DNA from: Pseudomonas sp. H3(2019)
GTDB taxonomy: Bacteria; Pseudomonadota; Gammaproteobacteria; Pseudomonadales; Pseudomonadaceae
Direction of reading: 5' to 3'
Length of the DNA stretch: 64,000 nt
Assembly: GCF_007713465.1 (NCBI RefSeq)
Contig: NZ_VMSG01000005.1
Coordinates: 1 to 64,000, forward strand
Under the pieces are notes generated by a model. It saw only the letters and a list, made by a program, of their open reading frames with translations, was not told where the DNA came from and searched no databases. Positions 45,182 to 56,476 of the stretch are shown piece by piece. Both the position numbers and the translations under genes were made by a program. Numbering within the stretch: the stretch's first letter is position 1; the number at the start of each line of letters is the position of its first letter.

Positions 45182-47932
45182 ATGCCGTCCCTCGATAGTC
45201 TGAAGACCCTTAGAACCTTACAAATAGACGACAAGACCTACCATTATTTCAGCTTGCCGGAAGCCGCAAAGTCCCTGGGCGATCTCGACAAGCTGCCGAT
45301 GTCGCTCAAAGTGCTTCTGGAAAACCTGCTGCGCTGGGAGGACGAAAAAACCGTCACCGGCGCCGACCTCAAGGCCCTCGCCGCCTGGCTCAAAGAACGG
45401 CGCAGCGACCGGGAAATCCAGTACCGCCCCGCGCGCGTGTTGATGCAGGATTTCACCGGTGTGCCAGCAGTGGTCGACCTCGCGGCCATGCGTGCCGCCA
45501 TGGCCAAGGCCGGTGGCGATCCGCAGCGAATCAATCCGCTGTCGCCGGTGGACCTGGTGATCGACCACTCGGTGATGGTCGACAAATTCGCCAGCAGCAC
45601 GGCCTTCACCCAGAACGTCGACATCGAAATGCAGCGCAATGGCGAGCGTTATGCCTTTCTGCGCTGGGGCCAGAGTGCCTTTGATAACTTCAGCGTCGTG
45701 CCGCCGGGCACGGGCATCTGTCACCAGGTCAACCTGGAATACCTTGGCCGCACGGTGTGGACCAAGGACGAGGACGGCCGCACCTATGCCTTCCCGGATA
45801 CGCTGGTCGGCACCGATTCCCACACCACCATGATCAACGGCCTCGGCGTACTCGGCTGGGGGGTTGGCGGCATCGAAGCGGAAGCGGCGATGCTCGGCCA
45901 ACCAGTGTCGATGCTGATCCCGGAAGTGATCGGTTTCAAACTCACCGGCAAACTCAAGGAAGGCATCACCGCCACTGACCTGGTGCTGACCGTCACCCAG
46001 ATGCTGCGCAAGAAAGGCGTGGTCGGAAAATTCGTCGAATTTTACGGCGACGGCCTCGCCGAATTGCCGCTGGCGGATCGTGCGACCATCGCCAACATGG
46101 CCCCGGAATACGGCGCCACTTGCGGCTTTTTCCCGGTGGACGAGGTGACGCTGGAGTACCTGCGCCTTTCCGGTCGCCCCAACGCCGTGGTGAAACTGGT
46201 CGAGGCCTACTGCAAAACCCAGGGCCTGTGGCGCCTGCCCGGCCAGGAGCCGGTGTTCACTGACAGCCTGGCGCTGGACATGAGCAGCGTCGAAGCCAGC
46301 CTCGCCGGCCCCAAACGCCCGCAAGACCGGGTGTCGCTGCCAAATGTCGCCCAGGCGTTCACTGACTTCCTCGGCCTGCAAGTCAAGCCTGCCCGCCCCA
46401 CCAGCAAGGAAGAAGGCCGCCTCGAAAGCGAAGGTGGCGGTGGCGTCGCGGTCGGCAATGCCGACCTCGTGAGCGAGGCGGATTACGAGTACGAGGGCCA
46501 GACGTATCGGCTGAAAAACGGTGCCGTGGTGATTGCCGCCATCACCTCGTGCACCAACACCTCCAACCCGAGCGTGATGATGGCGGCCGGGCTGGTGGCC
46601 AAAAAAGCCGTGGAGAAAGGCCTCAAACGCAAACCGTGGGTGAAGAGCTCTCTGGCGCCGGGCTCCAAAGTGGTTACCGACTACTACAAGGCCGCCGGCC
46701 TGACCCAATACCTCGATGAATTGGGCTTTTCACTGGTCGGCTACGGCTGCACCACCTGTATCGGTAACTCCGGGCCGTTGCTGGAACCGATTGAAAAAGC
46801 CATCCAGAGCTCCGACCTGGCCGTGGCCTCAGTGCTGTCCGGCAACCGCAACTTCGAAGGTCGCGTGCACCCCCTGGTGAAAACCAACTGGCTGGCCTCC
46901 CCGCCGCTGGTCGTCGCGTATGCCTTGGCCGGCAGCGTGCGCATGGACATCAGCAGCGAGCCGCTGGGTGAAGGCAAGGATGGCAAACCGGTGTACCTGC
47001 GGGACATCTGGCCGAGCAGCAAGGAAATCGCCGACGCTGTGGCGCAGGTCGACACCGCGATGTTCCACAAGGAATACGCCGAGGTGTTTGCCGGAGACGC
47101 GCAGTGGCAAGCCATCGAAGTCCCGCAAGCGGCGACCTACGTCTGGCAGAAGGATTCCACCTACATCCAGCATCCGCCATTCTTCGATGATATTTCCGGC
47201 CCCCTGCCGGTGATTCAGGACATCAGCGGTGCACGCGTACTGGCGCTGCTCGGCGATTCGGTAACCACCGACCACATCTCCCCCGCCGGCAACATCAAGG
47301 CCGACAGCCCCGCCGGACGTTACCTGCGTGAACAAGGCGTGGAACCGCGAGACTTCAACTCCTACGGTTCACGTCGCGGTAACCATGAAGTCATGATGCG
47401 CGGCACGTTTGCCAACATCCGCATTCGCAACGAAATGCTTGGCGGCGAAGAAGGCGGCAATACGCTCTACATCCCGACCGGGGAGAAACTGGCGATCTAC
47501 GATGCCGCCATGCGCTATCAAGCGGCGGGCACCCCGCTGGTGGTGATTGCGGGTCAGGAATACGGCACCGGCTCAAGCCGCGATTGGGCGGCCAAGGGCA
47601 CCAACCTGCTGGGTGTCAAAGCGGTGATTGCCGAGAGCTTCGAGCGGATTCACCGTTCCAACCTGGTGGGCATGGGCGTGCTGCCACTGCAATTCAAGCT
47701 TGATCAGAACCGCAAGAGCCTGAACCTGACCGGCAAGGAGACACTCGACATTCAAGGGCTGACGGGTGTCGAGCTGACGTCGCGAATGAACCTGACGCTG
47801 GTGATCACCCGCGAGGACGGCAGCAGCGAGAAGGTGGACGTGTTGTGCCGGATCGACACCTTGAACGAAGTTGAATACTTCAAATCAGGAGGGATTCTGC
47901 ATTACGTGTTGCGGCAGTTGATTGCTTCATAA
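45182..47932 (+). CDS. acnA: Aconitate hydratase A
   Basis: Interconverts citrate and isocitrate in the TCA and glyoxylate cycles with a 4Fe-4S cluster; AcnA is the stress-stable form and resembles IRP1. The 916-residue protein has the cluster cysteines in [12 protein letters not shown] and [13 protein letters not shown], plus [22 protein letters not shown] and the swivel-domain [16 protein letters not shown] with the active-site serine. Length is normal. AAAGGAG lies before the ATG. It is monocistronic and ends at a terminator. Confidence 0.96.
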   Translation: MPSLDSLKTLRTLQIDDKTYHYFSLPEAAKSLGDLDKLPMSLKVLLENLLRWEDEKTVTGADLKALAAWLKERRSDREIQYRPARVLMQDFTGVPAVVDLAAMRAAMAKAGGDPQRINPLSPVDLVIDHSVMVDKFASSTAFTQNVDIEMQRNGERYAFLRWGQSAFDNFSVVPPGTGICHQVNLEYLGRTVWTKDEDGRTYAFPDTLVGTDSHTTMINGLGVLGWGVGGIEAEAAMLGQPVSMLIPEVIGFKLTGKLKEGITATDLVLTVTQMLRKKGVVGKFVEFYGDGLAELPLADRATIANMAPEYGATCGFFPVDEVTLEYLRLSGRPNAVVKLVEAYCKTQGLWRLPGQEPVFTDSLALDMSSVEASLAGPKRPQDRVSLPNVAQAFTDFLGLQVKPARPTSKEEGRLESEGGGGVAVGNADLVSEADYEYEGQTYRLKNGAVVIAAITSCTNTSNPSVMMAAGLVAKKAVEKGLKRKPWVKSSLAPGSKVVTDYYKAAGLTQYLDELGFSLVGYGCTTCIGNSGPLLEPIEKAIQSSDLAVASVLSGNRNFEGRVHPLVKTNWLASPPLVVAYALAGSVRMDISSEPLGEGKDGKPVYLRDIWPSSKEIADAVAQVDTAMFHKEYAEVFAGDAQWQAIEVPQAATYVWQKDSTYIQHPPFFDDISGPLPVIQDISGARVLALLGDSVTTDHISPAGNIKADSPAGRYLREQGVEPRDFNSYGSRRGNHEVMMRGTFANIRIRNEMLGGEEGGNTLYIPTGEKLAIYDAAMRYQAAGTPLVVIAGQEYGTGSSRDWAAKGTNLLGVKAVIAESFERIHRSNLVGMGVLPLQFKLDQNRKSLNLTGKETLDIQGLTGVELTSRMNLTLVITREDGSSEKVDVLCRIDTLNEVEYFKSGGILHYVLRQLIAS

Positions 47933-47944
47933 TGTCGCACTGAC

Positions 47945-47972
47945 AAAAACACCGCCTTTGGGCGGTGTTTTT
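47945..47972. terminator. Rho-independent terminator after acnA
   Basis: AAAAACACCGCC-TTTG-GGCGGTGTTTTT is a perfect stem with flanking A and T runs. Confidence 0.85.
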
Positions 47973-48057
47973 GTTTGCGTCGCGAACGTCCCTTTAACCG
48001 CACCGCTCCCACAGTGGATCGCGTCACACTGCAAAATCCCGGAAACAAGGACTTCAC

Positions 48058-48849
48058 ATGATTGCTCTGCCATGGCTCTACCTGGCACTCCTCTCCATCG
48101 GCTACGTACTGGCCCTGATCTACAGCCATCTTGGCTGGCTGGCGGCAATATCCGTCGGGTTGTTAGTGTTTGCCGGTTTTGCCGTTCGCCAACCACAGAT
48201 CCAGGTCGGCCGCGTCCTGGGTCACGGCTTGTTCATTTTCCTGGCGGTGGCGCTGGCCATGCACTGGCTTCCCGGTTTCTACAACGGTCGCGGTTTCGGA
48301 CCGGAACGCTTTACTGCCGATGCGGTGCCGTTTTCCATGTACCTGAATCTGGACAAACCACTGATTGGCTTCTGGCTGTTGCTGGTGTGCCCGTGGATTG
48401 TCGGGCGCCGCTCCCTGCGCCTTTCACTTTATGCCACTGCCGCGGCACTGACCTTGAGCGTGCTGACCGCGCTTGGTGGCGCGCTACTGCTGGGCATGAT
48501 CAGTTGGGCGCCGAAGTGGCCCGATCAAGCCTGGCTCTGGGTACTGAACAACCTGCTGCTGGTGACGCTGGTCGAGGAGGCGCTGTTTCGCGGTTACATT
48601 CAGGGCGGTTTGAGTCGCTGCCTGCAACACCTGCGCTACGGCGAACACCTCGCCCTGCTTGGCGCCACAGTGTTGTTCGGTCTGGCGCACCTCGGCGCTG
48701 GCTGGCAATGGGTGCTGCTGGCGAGCCTTGCCGGGGCCGGTTACGGGCTGGCATACCGTTTTGGTGGGCTGGGGGCCGCCATCGCCACGCACTTTGGCTT
48801 GAATCTGCTGCACTTTGGCCTCTTTACCTACCCGATGCTGGCGGGTTGA
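48058..48849 (+). CDS. CPBP-family intramembrane metalloprotease
   Basis: A 263-residue membrane protein with about eight hydrophobic segments. The three CPBP (ABI/CaaX) motifs are present: EEALFRG with the metal-site glutamates at about 173-174, FGLAHL, and ATHFGLNLLHF. The family includes Rce1-type CAAX proteases, anti-sigma-cleaving proteases and bacteriocin-immunity proteins. Nothing nearby points to a substrate; no bacteriocin gene is seen. AAGGA stands before the ATG. Confidence 0.85.
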   Translation: MIALPWLYLALLSIGYVLALIYSHLGWLAAISVGLLVFAGFAVRQPQIQVGRVLGHGLFIFLAVALAMHWLPGFYNGRGFGPERFTADAVPFSMYLNLDKPLIGFWLLLVCPWIVGRRSLRLSLYATAAALTLSVLTALGGALLLGMISWAPKWPDQAWLWVLNNLLLVTLVEEALFRGYIQGGLSRCLQHLRYGEHLALLGATVLFGLAHLGAGWQWVLLASLAGAGYGLAYRFGGLGAAIATHFGLNLLHFGLFTYPMLAG

Positions 48850-48949
48850 AGGTCAAGGAATGTGCGCCAGCGCTGAATATTGAAAAATAACTTCAATTTA
48901 TTCCTGGTGCTGCCGACACCCTGTCAAAGCCTTGCGGATTGAAAAAGCC

Positions 48950-50515
48950 ATGCGTAATAACCAGCCCATTACACAACGCGAACGGACCTTTCCGGCTCAG
49001 CAACGGTTGATTTCCACGACCGACGCCAAAGGCGTGATCACCTACTGCAACGATGCTTTCGTCGAAATCAGCGGGTTTTCTCGTGAAGAGCTGATCCGTG
49101 CACCGCACAACCTGGTCCGTCACCCCGACGTTCCGTCTGCGGTCTTCGCGCACATGTGGGGCACACTGAAACAAGGCTTGCCATGGATGGGCATCGTCAA
49201 GAATCGCTGCAAGACCGGTGATCACTACTGGGTTAACGCCTACGTCACACCGGTATTCGACGGCAATCAGGTGGTCGGTTACGAGTCGGTGCGGGTCAAG
49301 CCCAGCGCCGAACAGATCCGCCGCGCCGAAGCGCTCTACCAACGCATCAATCAGGGCAAGTCGGCGATTCCTCAAACAGACAAGTGGCTGCCGGTGCTAC
49401 AGGACTGGTTGCCGTTCATTCTGGTCAGCCAGTTGAGCTTCATGATCGGCGCCACGCTCAACTCGCAGTGGGGTTTTGCGCTGGCCGCCGGGCTGTCCGT
49501 GCCGCTCGGCCTGCTGGGTTTGAGCTGGCAACAGCGTGGCCTCAAGCGCTTGCTGCGCCTGGCCGAGCAGACCACGTCCGACCCGTTGATTGCGCAGATG
49601 TATACCGACAGCCGTGGCGCTCAAGCGCGCCTGGAAATGTCGATCCTCAGCCAGGAAGCCCGCCTGAAGACCTGCCTGACTCGCCTGCAAGACACCGCCG
49701 AGCACCTGAACGAGCAAGCTCGACAGTCCGACACCCTGGCACACAAAAGCTCGACCGGCCTGGAACGTCAGCGCGTCGAGACCGAGCAAGTGGCGACCGC
49801 CGTCAACCAGATGGCCGCCACCACCCAGGAAGTCGCCAGCCACGTGCAACGCACCGCTGACGCGACCCAGGAAGCCAATCGCCTGACCGGTCGTGGCCGT
49901 GACATCGCTGGTGAAACCCGTGACGCGATCCAGCGCCTGTCGGTGGTGGTCGGCGAAACCGGCCTGACCGTGACCCAATTGGCCAAGGACAGCGACGAAA
50001 TCGGTGGCGTGGTCGACGTGATCAAAGGCATTGCCGACCAGACCAACCTGCTGGCCTTGAACGCGGCCATCGAAGCGGCTCGCGCCGGTGAGATGGGCCG
50101 TGGTTTTGCGGTGGTTGCCGACGAAGTAAGGCAACTGGCGCAACGCACCAGCGAGTCGACCGGGCAGATCCACACCCTGATCGCCAAGCTCCAGCAGACC
50201 GCCAGCACCGCAGTGCAAACCATGGAAGCGGGTCACCGTCAGGCTGAAGAAGGCGTGGCGCGGGTTCTGGAAGCCGACCAGGCACTGGTGGGCATCAGCG
50301 AAGCGGTGGCCAACATCACCGACATGACCACCCAAATCGCTGCGGCGACCGAAGAGCAAAGTGCGGTGGCCGAAGAGATCAGCCGCAACATCAGTACCAT
50401 AGCGCAACTGGCTGACCAGACCTCGGAACAGGCACAGAACTCGGCGTTACTGAGTGAAGAGCTGACCAAAACCGCGAATACCCAGTATTCGTTGGTAGAG
50501 CGGTTTAACCGCTGA
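48950..50515 (+). CDS. aer: Aerotaxis receptor, PAS-containing methyl-accepting chemotaxis protein
   Basis: A 521-residue transducer that senses redox or oxygen through FAD in the PAS domain and signals to CheA/CheW. PAS spans about 10-110 ([20 protein letters not shown], and [11 protein letters not shown] typical of Aer), a hydrophobic hairpin lies at about 150-195, and the signalling domain carries the invariant tip [23 protein letters not shown] 48950 (MRNNQP) is the likely start; 48932 is an alternative. It stands near the cbb3 oxidase genes, as in other pseudomonads, but it is its own unit. Confidence 0.9.
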   Translation: MRNNQPITQRERTFPAQQRLISTTDAKGVITYCNDAFVEISGFSREELIRAPHNLVRHPDVPSAVFAHMWGTLKQGLPWMGIVKNRCKTGDHYWVNAYVTPVFDGNQVVGYESVRVKPSAEQIRRAEALYQRINQGKSAIPQTDKWLPVLQDWLPFILVSQLSFMIGATLNSQWGFALAAGLSVPLGLLGLSWQQRGLKRLLRLAEQTTSDPLIAQMYTDSRGAQARLEMSILSQEARLKTCLTRLQDTAEHLNEQARQSDTLAHKSSTGLERQRVETEQVATAVNQMAATTQEVASHVQRTADATQEANRLTGRGRDIAGETRDAIQRLSVVVGETGLTVTQLAKDSDEIGGVVDVIKGIADQTNLLALNAAIEAARAGEMGRGFAVVADEVRQLAQRTSESTGQIHTLIAKLQQTASTAVQTMEAGHRQAEEGVARVLEADQALVGISEAVANITDMTTQIAAATEEQSAVAEEISRNISTIAQLADQTSEQAQNSALLSEELTKTANTQYSLVERFNR

Positions 50516-50531
50516 CAGATGCGCCCCTACC

Positions 50532-50562
50532 GATCATTCCCACGTTCTGCGTGGGAACGATC
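50532..50562. repeat. GATCGTTCCCACGC repeat, short hairpin copy
   Basis: GATCATTCCCACGTTC and GTGGGAACGATC form the outer hairpin only, between the convergent aer and hydrolase genes, where it may also serve as terminator. Confidence 0.75.
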
Positions 50563-50564
50563 AC

Positions 50565-51242
50565 TTAACGGAGAAATTCGGCGACCTTTTTGGCTGCGGA
50601 TTCCAAATGTTGATCATGGGTGAAGCCCGAAGCCTTCAACGGCTTCAAATCATGATCGCCAGCCGCCAGCCAGAACACCTCGATACTCGGCGACAACACG
50701 TAACCCTCGACTGCCTCACGATTCCCCAACGCATCCCTCTCCCCCTGCACAATCAGCGTCGGTGTCCTTAAACCGGCCAGATGCTCGACTCGCGGCTTCT
50801 CCGGTTTGCCCACCGCATAAAACGGATACCCCAGGCACACCAGCGCATCCGCCTCCAACTCATCAGCCAGCAAACTGGCCATGCGTCCGCCCATGGACTT
50901 GCCGCCAATAGCCAGACGCCCAGCGACATGGCGTCGCACCAGGGCATGCACTTCACGCCAGCATTCGAGCAATTTTGGCGCCGGATTCGGTGGACGCTTG
51001 CCACCGTCGATGCGCCGTTGCGCCATGTACGGAAACTCGAAACGCAACACGTTGACGCCAAGCCCGGCAAGGCGTGCGGCGATGTCGTTCATCCAGTCGC
51101 TGTCCATCGGCGCGCCGGCGCCATGAGCAAGAATCAGCGTCGCCGATGCCGGCACCGAGGCGGCATCCCACAGCCATCCGCGATCCTGCACGCACTGCGC
51201 CCATTGATCCCCGTCAATACTGGCCTTGTGCTGTTTGTCCAT
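50565..51242 (-). CDS. Alpha/beta hydrolase of the KANL3/Tex30 type
   Basis: A 225-residue cytosolic serine hydrolase-like protein. The nucleophile is in AIGGKSMGGRMAS, the histidine near the C-terminus in AAGDHDLKPLKASG, and LILAHGAGAPMDSDWM is the N-terminal oxyanion-hole segment. This small-hydrolase family is widespread and uncharacterised. GAGG precedes ATG 51242; a start at 51314 would overlap the ccoN promoter region. It is divergent from ccoN with only 98 bases between, where no ANR box is visible. Confidence 0.82.
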   Translation of the reverse strand: MDKQHKASIDGDQWAQCVQDRGWLWDAASVPASATLILAHGAGAPMDSDWMNDIAARLAGLGVNVLRFEFPYMAQRRIDGGKRPPNPAPKLLECWREVHALVRRHVAGRLAIGGKSMGGRMASLLADELEADALVCLGYPFYAVGKPEKPRVEHLAGLRTPTLIVQGERDALGNREAVEGYVLSPSIEVFWLAAGDHDLKPLKASGFTHDQHLESAAKKVAEFLR

Positions 51243-51340
51243 GCTTGCCTCGCTTTTAATCTGCCTATAACTCCAGGCGAAGGGAGCGTCATCGCCTCGC
51301 GCGAACGCGTTCACTTCGGCTGAACCGTGGATGGGGAACC

Positions 51341-52765
51341 ATGAACACTTCTTTAAGTACCGCCTATAACTACAAGGTGGTCCGCCAATTCGCCATTATG
51401 ACGGTGGTGTGGGGCATCGTCGGCATGGGGCTCGGGGTTTTTCTCGCGGCTCAATTGGTCTGGCCTGAACTCAACTTCAATTTGCCCTGGACCAGCTTCG
51501 GCCGTTTGCGCCCGCTGCACACCAACGCGGTGATCTTCGCGTTCGGCGGCTGCGCCCTGTTCGCCGCCTCATTCTATTCGGTGCAACGTACCTGCCAGAC
51601 GCAGCTGTTCGCGCCGAAAATCGCCGCATTCTGCTTCTGGGGTTGGCAGTTGGTCATTGTCCTGGCCGCCATCAGCCTGCCGCTGGGCTACACCACTTCC
51701 AAGGAATACGCCGAGCTGGAATGGCCGATCGCCATTTTGATCGCCATCGTCTGGGTCGCCTACGGCGTCGTGTTCTTCGGCACGGTGATGAAGCGCAAGA
51801 CCAAGCACATCTACGTCGGTAACTGGTTCTTCGGTGCGTTCATCATCACCGTAGCCATCCTGCATATCGTCAACCACGCCTCCCTGCCGGTGAGCTGGAC
51901 CAAGTCCTACTCGGCCTACGGCGGAGCGACCGATGCTATGGTGCAGTGGTGGTACGGCCATAACGCGGTAGGTTTCTTCCTCACTGCCGGCTTCCTCGGG
52001 ATGATGTACTACTTCGTGCCGAAACAGGCTGAACGCCCGGTGTACTCGTATCGCCTGTCGATCGTGCACTTCTGGGCACTGATCACCCTGTACATCTGGG
52101 CCGGCCCGCACCACTTGCACTACACCGCGCTGCCGGACTGGGCACAGTCGCTGGGCATGGTGATGTCGCTGATTCTGCTGGCGCCGAGCTGGGGCGGGAT
52201 GATCAACGGGATGATGACGTTGTCGGGCGCCTGGCATAAGTTGCGCAGCGACCCGATCCTGCGCTTTTTGGTTGTGTCGCTGGCGTTCTACGGCATGTCG
52301 ACCTTCGAAGGGCCGATGATGGCGATCAAAACGGTCAACGCCCTCTCCCACTACACCGACTGGACCATCGGCCACGTACACGCTGGCGCACTCGGCTGGG
52401 TGGCGATGATTTCGATCGGCGCGCTGTACCACATGATCCCGAAAATCTTCGGCCGCTCGCAGATGTACAGCCTCGGCCTGATCAACGCGCATTTCTGGCT
52501 CGCGACCATCGGCACCGTGCTGTACATCGCCTCGATGTGGGTCAACGGCATCGCCCAGGGCCTGATGTGGCGCGCGGTCAACGAAGACGGCACGCTGACC
52601 TACTCCTTCGTCGAAACCCTGGTGGCCAGCCACCCAGGCTACGTCGTGCGCCTGGTGGGCGGCGCGATCTTCTTCAGCGGCATGCTGCTGATGGCTTACA
52701 ACACCTGGCGCACCGTGCGTGCCGCACAGCCAGCCGAAGTCGCCGCCGCGGCGCAGATGGCCTGA
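51341..52765 (+). CDS. ccoN: cbb3-type cytochrome c oxidase subunit I, first copy
   Basis: The catalytic subunit of the high-affinity cbb3 oxidase: it reduces oxygen at a haem b3-CuB centre and pumps protons. The 474-residue, 12-helix protein has the metal-ligand histidines in [42 protein letters not shown] and [15 protein letters not shown]. It heads the ccoNOQP operon. It is near-identical in the core to the second copy at 55034 but differs at both ends. By gene order this cluster corresponds to ccoN2 of P. aeruginosa; the number is inference. Confidence 0.95.
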   Translation: MNTSLSTAYNYKVVRQFAIMTVVWGIVGMGLGVFLAAQLVWPELNFNLPWTSFGRLRPLHTNAVIFAFGGCALFAASFYSVQRTCQTQLFAPKIAAFCFWGWQLVIVLAAISLPLGYTTSKEYAELEWPIAILIAIVWVAYGVVFFGTVMKRKTKHIYVGNWFFGAFIITVAILHIVNHASLPVSWTKSYSAYGGATDAMVQWWYGHNAVGFFLTAGFLGMMYYFVPKQAERPVYSYRLSIVHFWALITLYIWAGPHHLHYTALPDWAQSLGMVMSLILLAPSWGGMINGMMTLSGAWHKLRSDPILRFLVVSLAFYGMSTFEGPMMAIKTVNALSHYTDWTIGHVHAGALGWVAMISIGALYHMIPKIFGRSQMYSLGLINAHFWLATIGTVLYIASMWVNGIAQGLMWRAVNEDGTLTYSFVETLVASHPGYVVRLVGGAIFFSGMLLMAYNTWRTVRAAQPAEVAAAAQMA

Positions 52766-52775
52766 GGAGTCCGCC

Positions 52776-53384
52776 ATGAAACACGAAACGATTGAGAAAA
52801 ACGTCGGCCTGCTGTTGTTGCTGATGGTCTTCGCGGTGAGCATCGGCGGTCTGACCCAGATCGTCCCGCTGTTCTTCCAGGACGTCACCAACAAGCCGGT
52901 CGAAGGCATGAAACCTTACACCGCGCTGCAACTCGAAGGTCGCGACATCTACATCCGTGAAGGTTGCGTGCAATGTCATTCGCAGATGATTCGCCCGTTC
53001 CGCGCTGAAACCGAACGCTACGGGCACTACTCGGTGGCCGGCGAAAGTGTCTGGGATCACCCGTTTCTTTGGGGCTCCAAGCGCACCGGGCCGGACCTGG
53101 CCCGGGTCGGCGGTCGCTACTCGGAAGACTGGCACCGCGCGCACTTGTACAACCCGCGCAACGTCGTGCCGGAGTCGAAGATGCCCGCCTACCCATGGCT
53201 GGTGGCCAACGCGCTGGACAGCAGCCACACCGAAACCAAGTTGCGGGTCATGCGCACCCTCGGCGTTCCGTACACCGACGAAGACATCGCCGGTGCCACC
53301 GAAACGCTCAAGGGCAAGACCGAAATGGATGCACTGGTCGCCTACCTGCAAGTGCTCGGCACTGCAATCAAGAGCAAGAGGTGA
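52776..53384 (+). CDS. ccoO: cbb3 oxidase subunit II, monohaem cytochrome c, first copy
   Basis: Carries electrons from CcoP to CcoN. The 202-residue membrane-anchored protein has one transmembrane helix at about 12-32 and one c-type haem site, [14 protein letters not shown] (C64-H68). The methionine ligand lies in [15 protein letters not shown] 52776 (MKHETIEKN) is the true start; it lies ten bases after the ccoN stop, behind GAGG. The second copy differs by CVGCH in the haem site. Confidence 0.95.
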   Translation: MKHETIEKNVGLLLLLMVFAVSIGGLTQIVPLFFQDVTNKPVEGMKPYTALQLEGRDIYIREGCVQCHSQMIRPFRAETERYGHYSVAGESVWDHPFLWGSKRTGPDLARVGGRYSEDWHRAHLYNPRNVVPESKMPAYPWLVANALDSSHTETKLRVMRTLGVPYTDEDIAGATETLKGKTEMDALVAYLQVLGTAIKSKR

Positions 53385-53387
53385 GCC

Positions 53388-53600
53388 ATGGCCATGTTCT
53401 TTGAAATAAGTAGTGGAATGATCCGAGGCCTGGGCACCGTCGTCGTCTTCGTAGCGTTTGTCGGACTGACGCTGTGGGTATTCAACGGTAAACGCAGCCC
53501 GGAATTCGCCGAAGCGCGCCTGCTGCCCTTTGCCGATGAACCGCAACCCGACGACACCGACACCAAAGAACCCGCAGCAACAAGGAGTACCCGGCCATGA
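53388..53600 (+). CDS. ccoQ: cbb3 oxidase small subunit IV, first copy
   Basis: A 70-residue single-span subunit that stabilises the complex. After [18 protein letters not shown] the membrane helix runs to [14 protein letters not shown], and a polar tail follows. It starts three bases after the ccoO stop and overlaps ccoP by four bases. It is nine residues longer than the second copy, with extra residues at both ends. Confidence 0.92.
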   Translation: MAMFFEISSGMIRGLGTVVVFVAFVGLTLWVFNGKRSPEFAEARLLPFADEPQPDDTDTKEPAATRSTRP

Positions 53601-54550
53601 CCACCTTCTGGAGTACGTGGATCTGCGTACTGACCATTGGCAGCCTGATCGGTCTGACGTGGCTACTGATCGGCACCCGCAAGGGCGAAACCAAGGGCAG
53701 CGTCGACCAGACCATGGGCCACAGCTTCGACGGCATCGAGGAGTACGACAATCCGCTGCCGCAGTGGTGGTTCATGCTGTTCGCCGGGACCCTGGTGTTT
53801 GCCGTCGGCTACCTGATCCTTTATCCGGGCCTGGGCAACTGGAAAGGCGTACTGCCGGGCTACCAGGATGGCTGGACCCAGACCAAGGAATGGGACCGGG
53901 AAATGGCCAAGGCCGACGCCAGGTTCGGGCCGATCTTCGCCAAATTCGCGGCCATGCCCGTGGAAGAGGTCGCCAAGGATCCACAAGCGCTGAAAATGGG
54001 CGGACGCCTGTTCGCCTCCAACTGCGCGGTCTGCCACGGCTCGGATGCCAAGGGCGCGTTTGGTTTCCCCAACCTCACCGACAACATCTGGCGTTGGGGC
54101 GGCAGTGCCGACACCATCAAGACCACGATCATGGGCGGACGCATGGCGGCCATGCCAGCCTGGGGTGAAGTGCTGGGCGAAACCGGGGTGAAAAACGTCG
54201 CGGCCTATGTGCGTCACGAGCTCGCCGGCCTGCCGCTACCAGCCGACAGCGGCGCTGACCTGCAAGCCGGACAGCAAACGTTCAGCACCACTTGCGTAGC
54301 CTGTCACGGTGCAAACGGCCAGGGCACGGAACTGATGGGGGCGCCAAACCTGACGCAACCGGCAGGTTTCATCTACGGCACCAGCCTGACGCAACTGCAA
54401 CAGACCATCCGCCATGGTCGCCAGGGTCAGATGCCGGCGCAGCACGAACTGCTCGGCAACGACAAGGTGCAACTGCTGGCCGCGTATGTGTACAGCTTGT
54501 CTCACAGCCCGAACGCCGAGCGTTTGCAGGCTGAAAGCAAAACCAAATAA
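53597..54550 (+). CDS. ccoP: cbb3 oxidase subunit III, dihaem cytochrome c, first copy
   Basis: Entry point for electrons from soluble cytochrome c. The 317-residue protein has two N-terminal membrane helices (about 5-25 and 57-78) and two c-type haem sites: CAVCH at 143-147 and CVACH at 233-237. The [12 protein letters not shown] stretch before the second helix is conserved. It is eight residues shorter than the second copy, mainly in the loop after the second helix. Overlap with ccoQ indicates coupled translation. Confidence 0.95.
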   Translation: MTTFWSTWICVLTIGSLIGLTWLLIGTRKGETKGSVDQTMGHSFDGIEEYDNPLPQWWFMLFAGTLVFAVGYLILYPGLGNWKGVLPGYQDGWTQTKEWDREMAKADARFGPIFAKFAAMPVEEVAKDPQALKMGGRLFASNCAVCHGSDAKGAFGFPNLTDNIWRWGGSADTIKTTIMGGRMAAMPAWGEVLGETGVKNVAAYVRHELAGLPLPADSGADLQAGQQTFSTTCVACHGANGQGTELMGAPNLTQPAGFIYGTSLTQLQQTIRHGRQGQMPAQHELLGNDKVQLLAAYVYSLSHSPNAERLQAESKTK

Positions 54551-54563
54551 ATCTTCACCGCCC

Positions 54564-54593
54564 AACTGCTGCATTCACCCGAATGCGGCAGTT
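54564..54593. terminator. Hairpin after the first ccoP
   Basis: AACTGCTGCATTC and GAATGCGGCAGTT pair except for one base around the loop ACCC. No T-run follows; it may end or attenuate the first cco operon. Confidence 0.45.
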
Positions 54594-54604
54594 CCCTGCT
54601 CCTT

Positions 54605-54621
54605 TGCGACGCATTGTCGCA
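54605..54621. promoter_or_regulatory. RegA/PrrA/RoxR-like site between the cco operons
   Basis: TGCGACGCATTGTCGCA is an inverted repeat with TGCGAC/GTCGCA arms and fits the GCGNC-N5-GNCGC pattern of redox response regulators of the RegA/PrrA/RoxR family. It lies about 410 bases before the second ccoN, far for a classic activator site. Confidence 0.4.
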
Positions 54622-54849
54622 CCCCTCAATTGGTCTGCCTTTCGGTTCGGTGGATTCGCGTCTACGCTTGCTTCGAAGCGGACTGGCAACAGCCGGTCAA
54701 AGGTCAACCGTACACGATGCGTTCGACGAATCTGTTCGATGACAGGCCGCAAAGGCTGGTAGATACCGGCTGTCGCGCAAATTGCCGTCTGTCACCTGCC
54801 CGCCTCGTTTGAACACACCCAGTTACACCTGACCCGACCCCCTCGCCTT

Positions 54850-54890
54850 TTTTGTCCGCCGAGACATTTTGTCCATGGGCAATTTTGTCC
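54850..54890 (+). promoter_or_regulatory. Three TTTTGTCC direct repeats upstream of the second ccoN
   Basis: TTTTGTCC occurs at 54850-54857, 54867-54874 and 54883-54890, spaced 17 and 16 bases apart, about 150 bases before the start codon. Regular spacing suggests a protein-binding array. The rest of 54594-55033 holds no gene. Confidence 0.4.
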
Positions 54891-55033
54891 CTACGCGGAG
54901 CATGGAAAGGCCGCAGAATCAGCTTTTGAAAGCATTGACGCGGGTCATGGCGCGTTGCAATGACCCCCCGCTTTCTCCATACTTGCGACCGATTTTTATC
55001 CCTAATAAAACACCTAAACCGTGGAACCTTAGA

Positions 55034-56476
55034 ATGAGCACAGCAATCAGTCCGACTGCTTATAACTATAAGGTAGTCCGCCAGTTCGCCATCATGACGG
55101 TGGTCTGGGGGATCCTTGGCATGGGGCTCGGTGTCTTCATCGCCTCACAATTGGTCTGGCCGGAGTTGAATTTCGGCCTGCCGTGGACGACGTTTGGACG
55201 CCTACGCCCGTTGCACACCAACCTGGTGATTTTCGCCTTCGGTGGTTGTGCACTGTTTGCCACTTCCTATTACGTCGTGCAGCGAACCTGCCAAACGCGA
55301 CTGATTTCCGACAGCCTCGCCGCCTTCCACTTCTGGGGTTGGCAAGCTGTAATCGTTGGCGCGATCGTTACCTTGCCGCTGGGTTACACCACCACCAAGG
55401 AATACGCGGAACTGGAATGGCCTCTGGCTATCCTGCTGGCTATCGTCTGGGTCACCTACGGCCTGGTGTTCTTCGGCACCATCGTCAAGCGCAAAACCAA
55501 GCACATCTACGTCGGCAACTGGTTCTACGGTGCCTTCATCGTCGTGACGGCGATGCTGCACATCGTCAACCACGCCTCCTTGCCGGTCAGTTTCTTCAAG
55601 TCCTACTCGGCGTACGCCGGTGCGACTGATGCCATGATCCAGTGGTGGTACGGCCACAACGCGGTAGGTTTCTTCCTGACCACCGGCTTCCTGGGGATGA
55701 TGTACTACTTCGTGCCGAAACAGGCCGAACGTCCGATCTACTCGTATCGCCTGTCGATCGTGCACTTCTGGGCACTGATCACCCTGTACATCTGGGCTGG
55801 CCCGCATCACCTGCACTACACCGCACTGCCGGACTGGGCTCAGTCGCTGGGCATGGCGATGTCGATCATCCTGCTGGCGCCAAGCTGGGGCGGCATGATC
55901 AACGGCATGATGACCCTGTCGGGCGCCTGGCATAAGCTGCGCACCGACCCGATCCTGCGCTTTTTGGTCGTGTCCCTGGCGTTCTACGGCATGTCGACCT
56001 TCGAAGGCCCGATGATGGCCATCAAGACTGTCAACTCGCTGTCTCACTACACTGACTGGACCATCGGCCACGTACACGCCGGTGCCTTGGGCTGGGTAGC
56101 GATGATTTCGATCGGTGCGCTGTACCACATGATCCCGAAAATCTTCGGTCGTGCGCAGATGCACAGCATCGGCCTGATCAACACGCACTTCTGGCTCGCG
56201 ACCATCGGTACCGTGCTCTATATCGCTTCGATGTGGGTCAACGGCATCACCCAGGGCCTGATGTGGCGTGCAATCAACGATGACGGCACCCTCACCTATT
56301 CCTTCGTCGAAGCCCTGCAAGCCAGCCACCCTGGTTTCATCGTTCGCGCCCTTGGCGGTGCGTTCTTTGCCAGCGGCATGCTGTTCATGGCGTACAACGT
56401 GTTCCGCACCGTACGCGCCTCGAATCCGGAAGATGCTGAAGCCGCCGCTCAGATCGCTGTCGTTGGAGCTCACTGA
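55034..56476 (+). CDS. ccoN: cbb3-type cytochrome c oxidase subunit I, second copy
   Basis: The second catalytic subunit, 480 residues, with the same twelve-helix layout and histidine ligands as the first ([45 protein letters not shown]). Differences cluster at the N-terminus, in helix loops and in the last 40 residues. ATG 55034 ([13 protein letters not shown]) is chosen; the 55 in-frame residues upstream have no counterpart in the family. The first base of ccoO is shared with its stop codon (TGATG). By order this corresponds to P. aeruginosa ccoN1, the more constitutive oxidase, which is inference. Confidence 0.95.
   Translation: MSTAISPTAYNYKVVRQFAIMTVVWGILGMGLGVFIASQLVWPELNFGLPWTTFGRLRPLHTNLVIFAFGGCALFATSYYVVQRTCQTRLISDSLAAFHFWGWQAVIVGAIVTLPLGYTTTKEYAELEWPLAILLAIVWVTYGLVFFGTIVKRKTKHIYVGNWFYGAFIVVTAMLHIVNHASLPVSFFKSYSAYAGATDAMIQWWYGHNAVGFFLTTGFLGMMYYFVPKQAERPIYSYRLSIVHFWALITLYIWAGPHHLHYTALPDWAQSLGMAMSIILLAPSWGGMINGMMTLSGAWHKLRTDPILRFLVVSLAFYGMSTFEGPMMAIKTVNSLSHYTDWTIGHVHAGALGWVAMISIGALYHMIPKIFGRAQMHSIGLINTHFWLATIGTVLYIASMWVNGITQGLMWRAINDDGTLTYSFVEALQASHPGFIVRALGGAFFASGMLFMAYNVFRTVRASNPEDAEAAAQIAVVGAH

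Noticed and set aside
48880..48905. TTGA..TCAA before aer as an ANR box
   Set aside because: The half-sites are nine bases apart instead of six, so it does not fit ANR.
51243..51340. Search for an ANR box before the first ccoN
   Set aside because: No TTGAT-N4-ATCAA-like sequence is present in the 98 bases, although P. aeruginosa cco2 is ANR-controlled.
52674..53546. Minus-strand frames across ccoO and ccoQ
   Set aside because: Shadows of well-supported cytochrome c oxidase genes.
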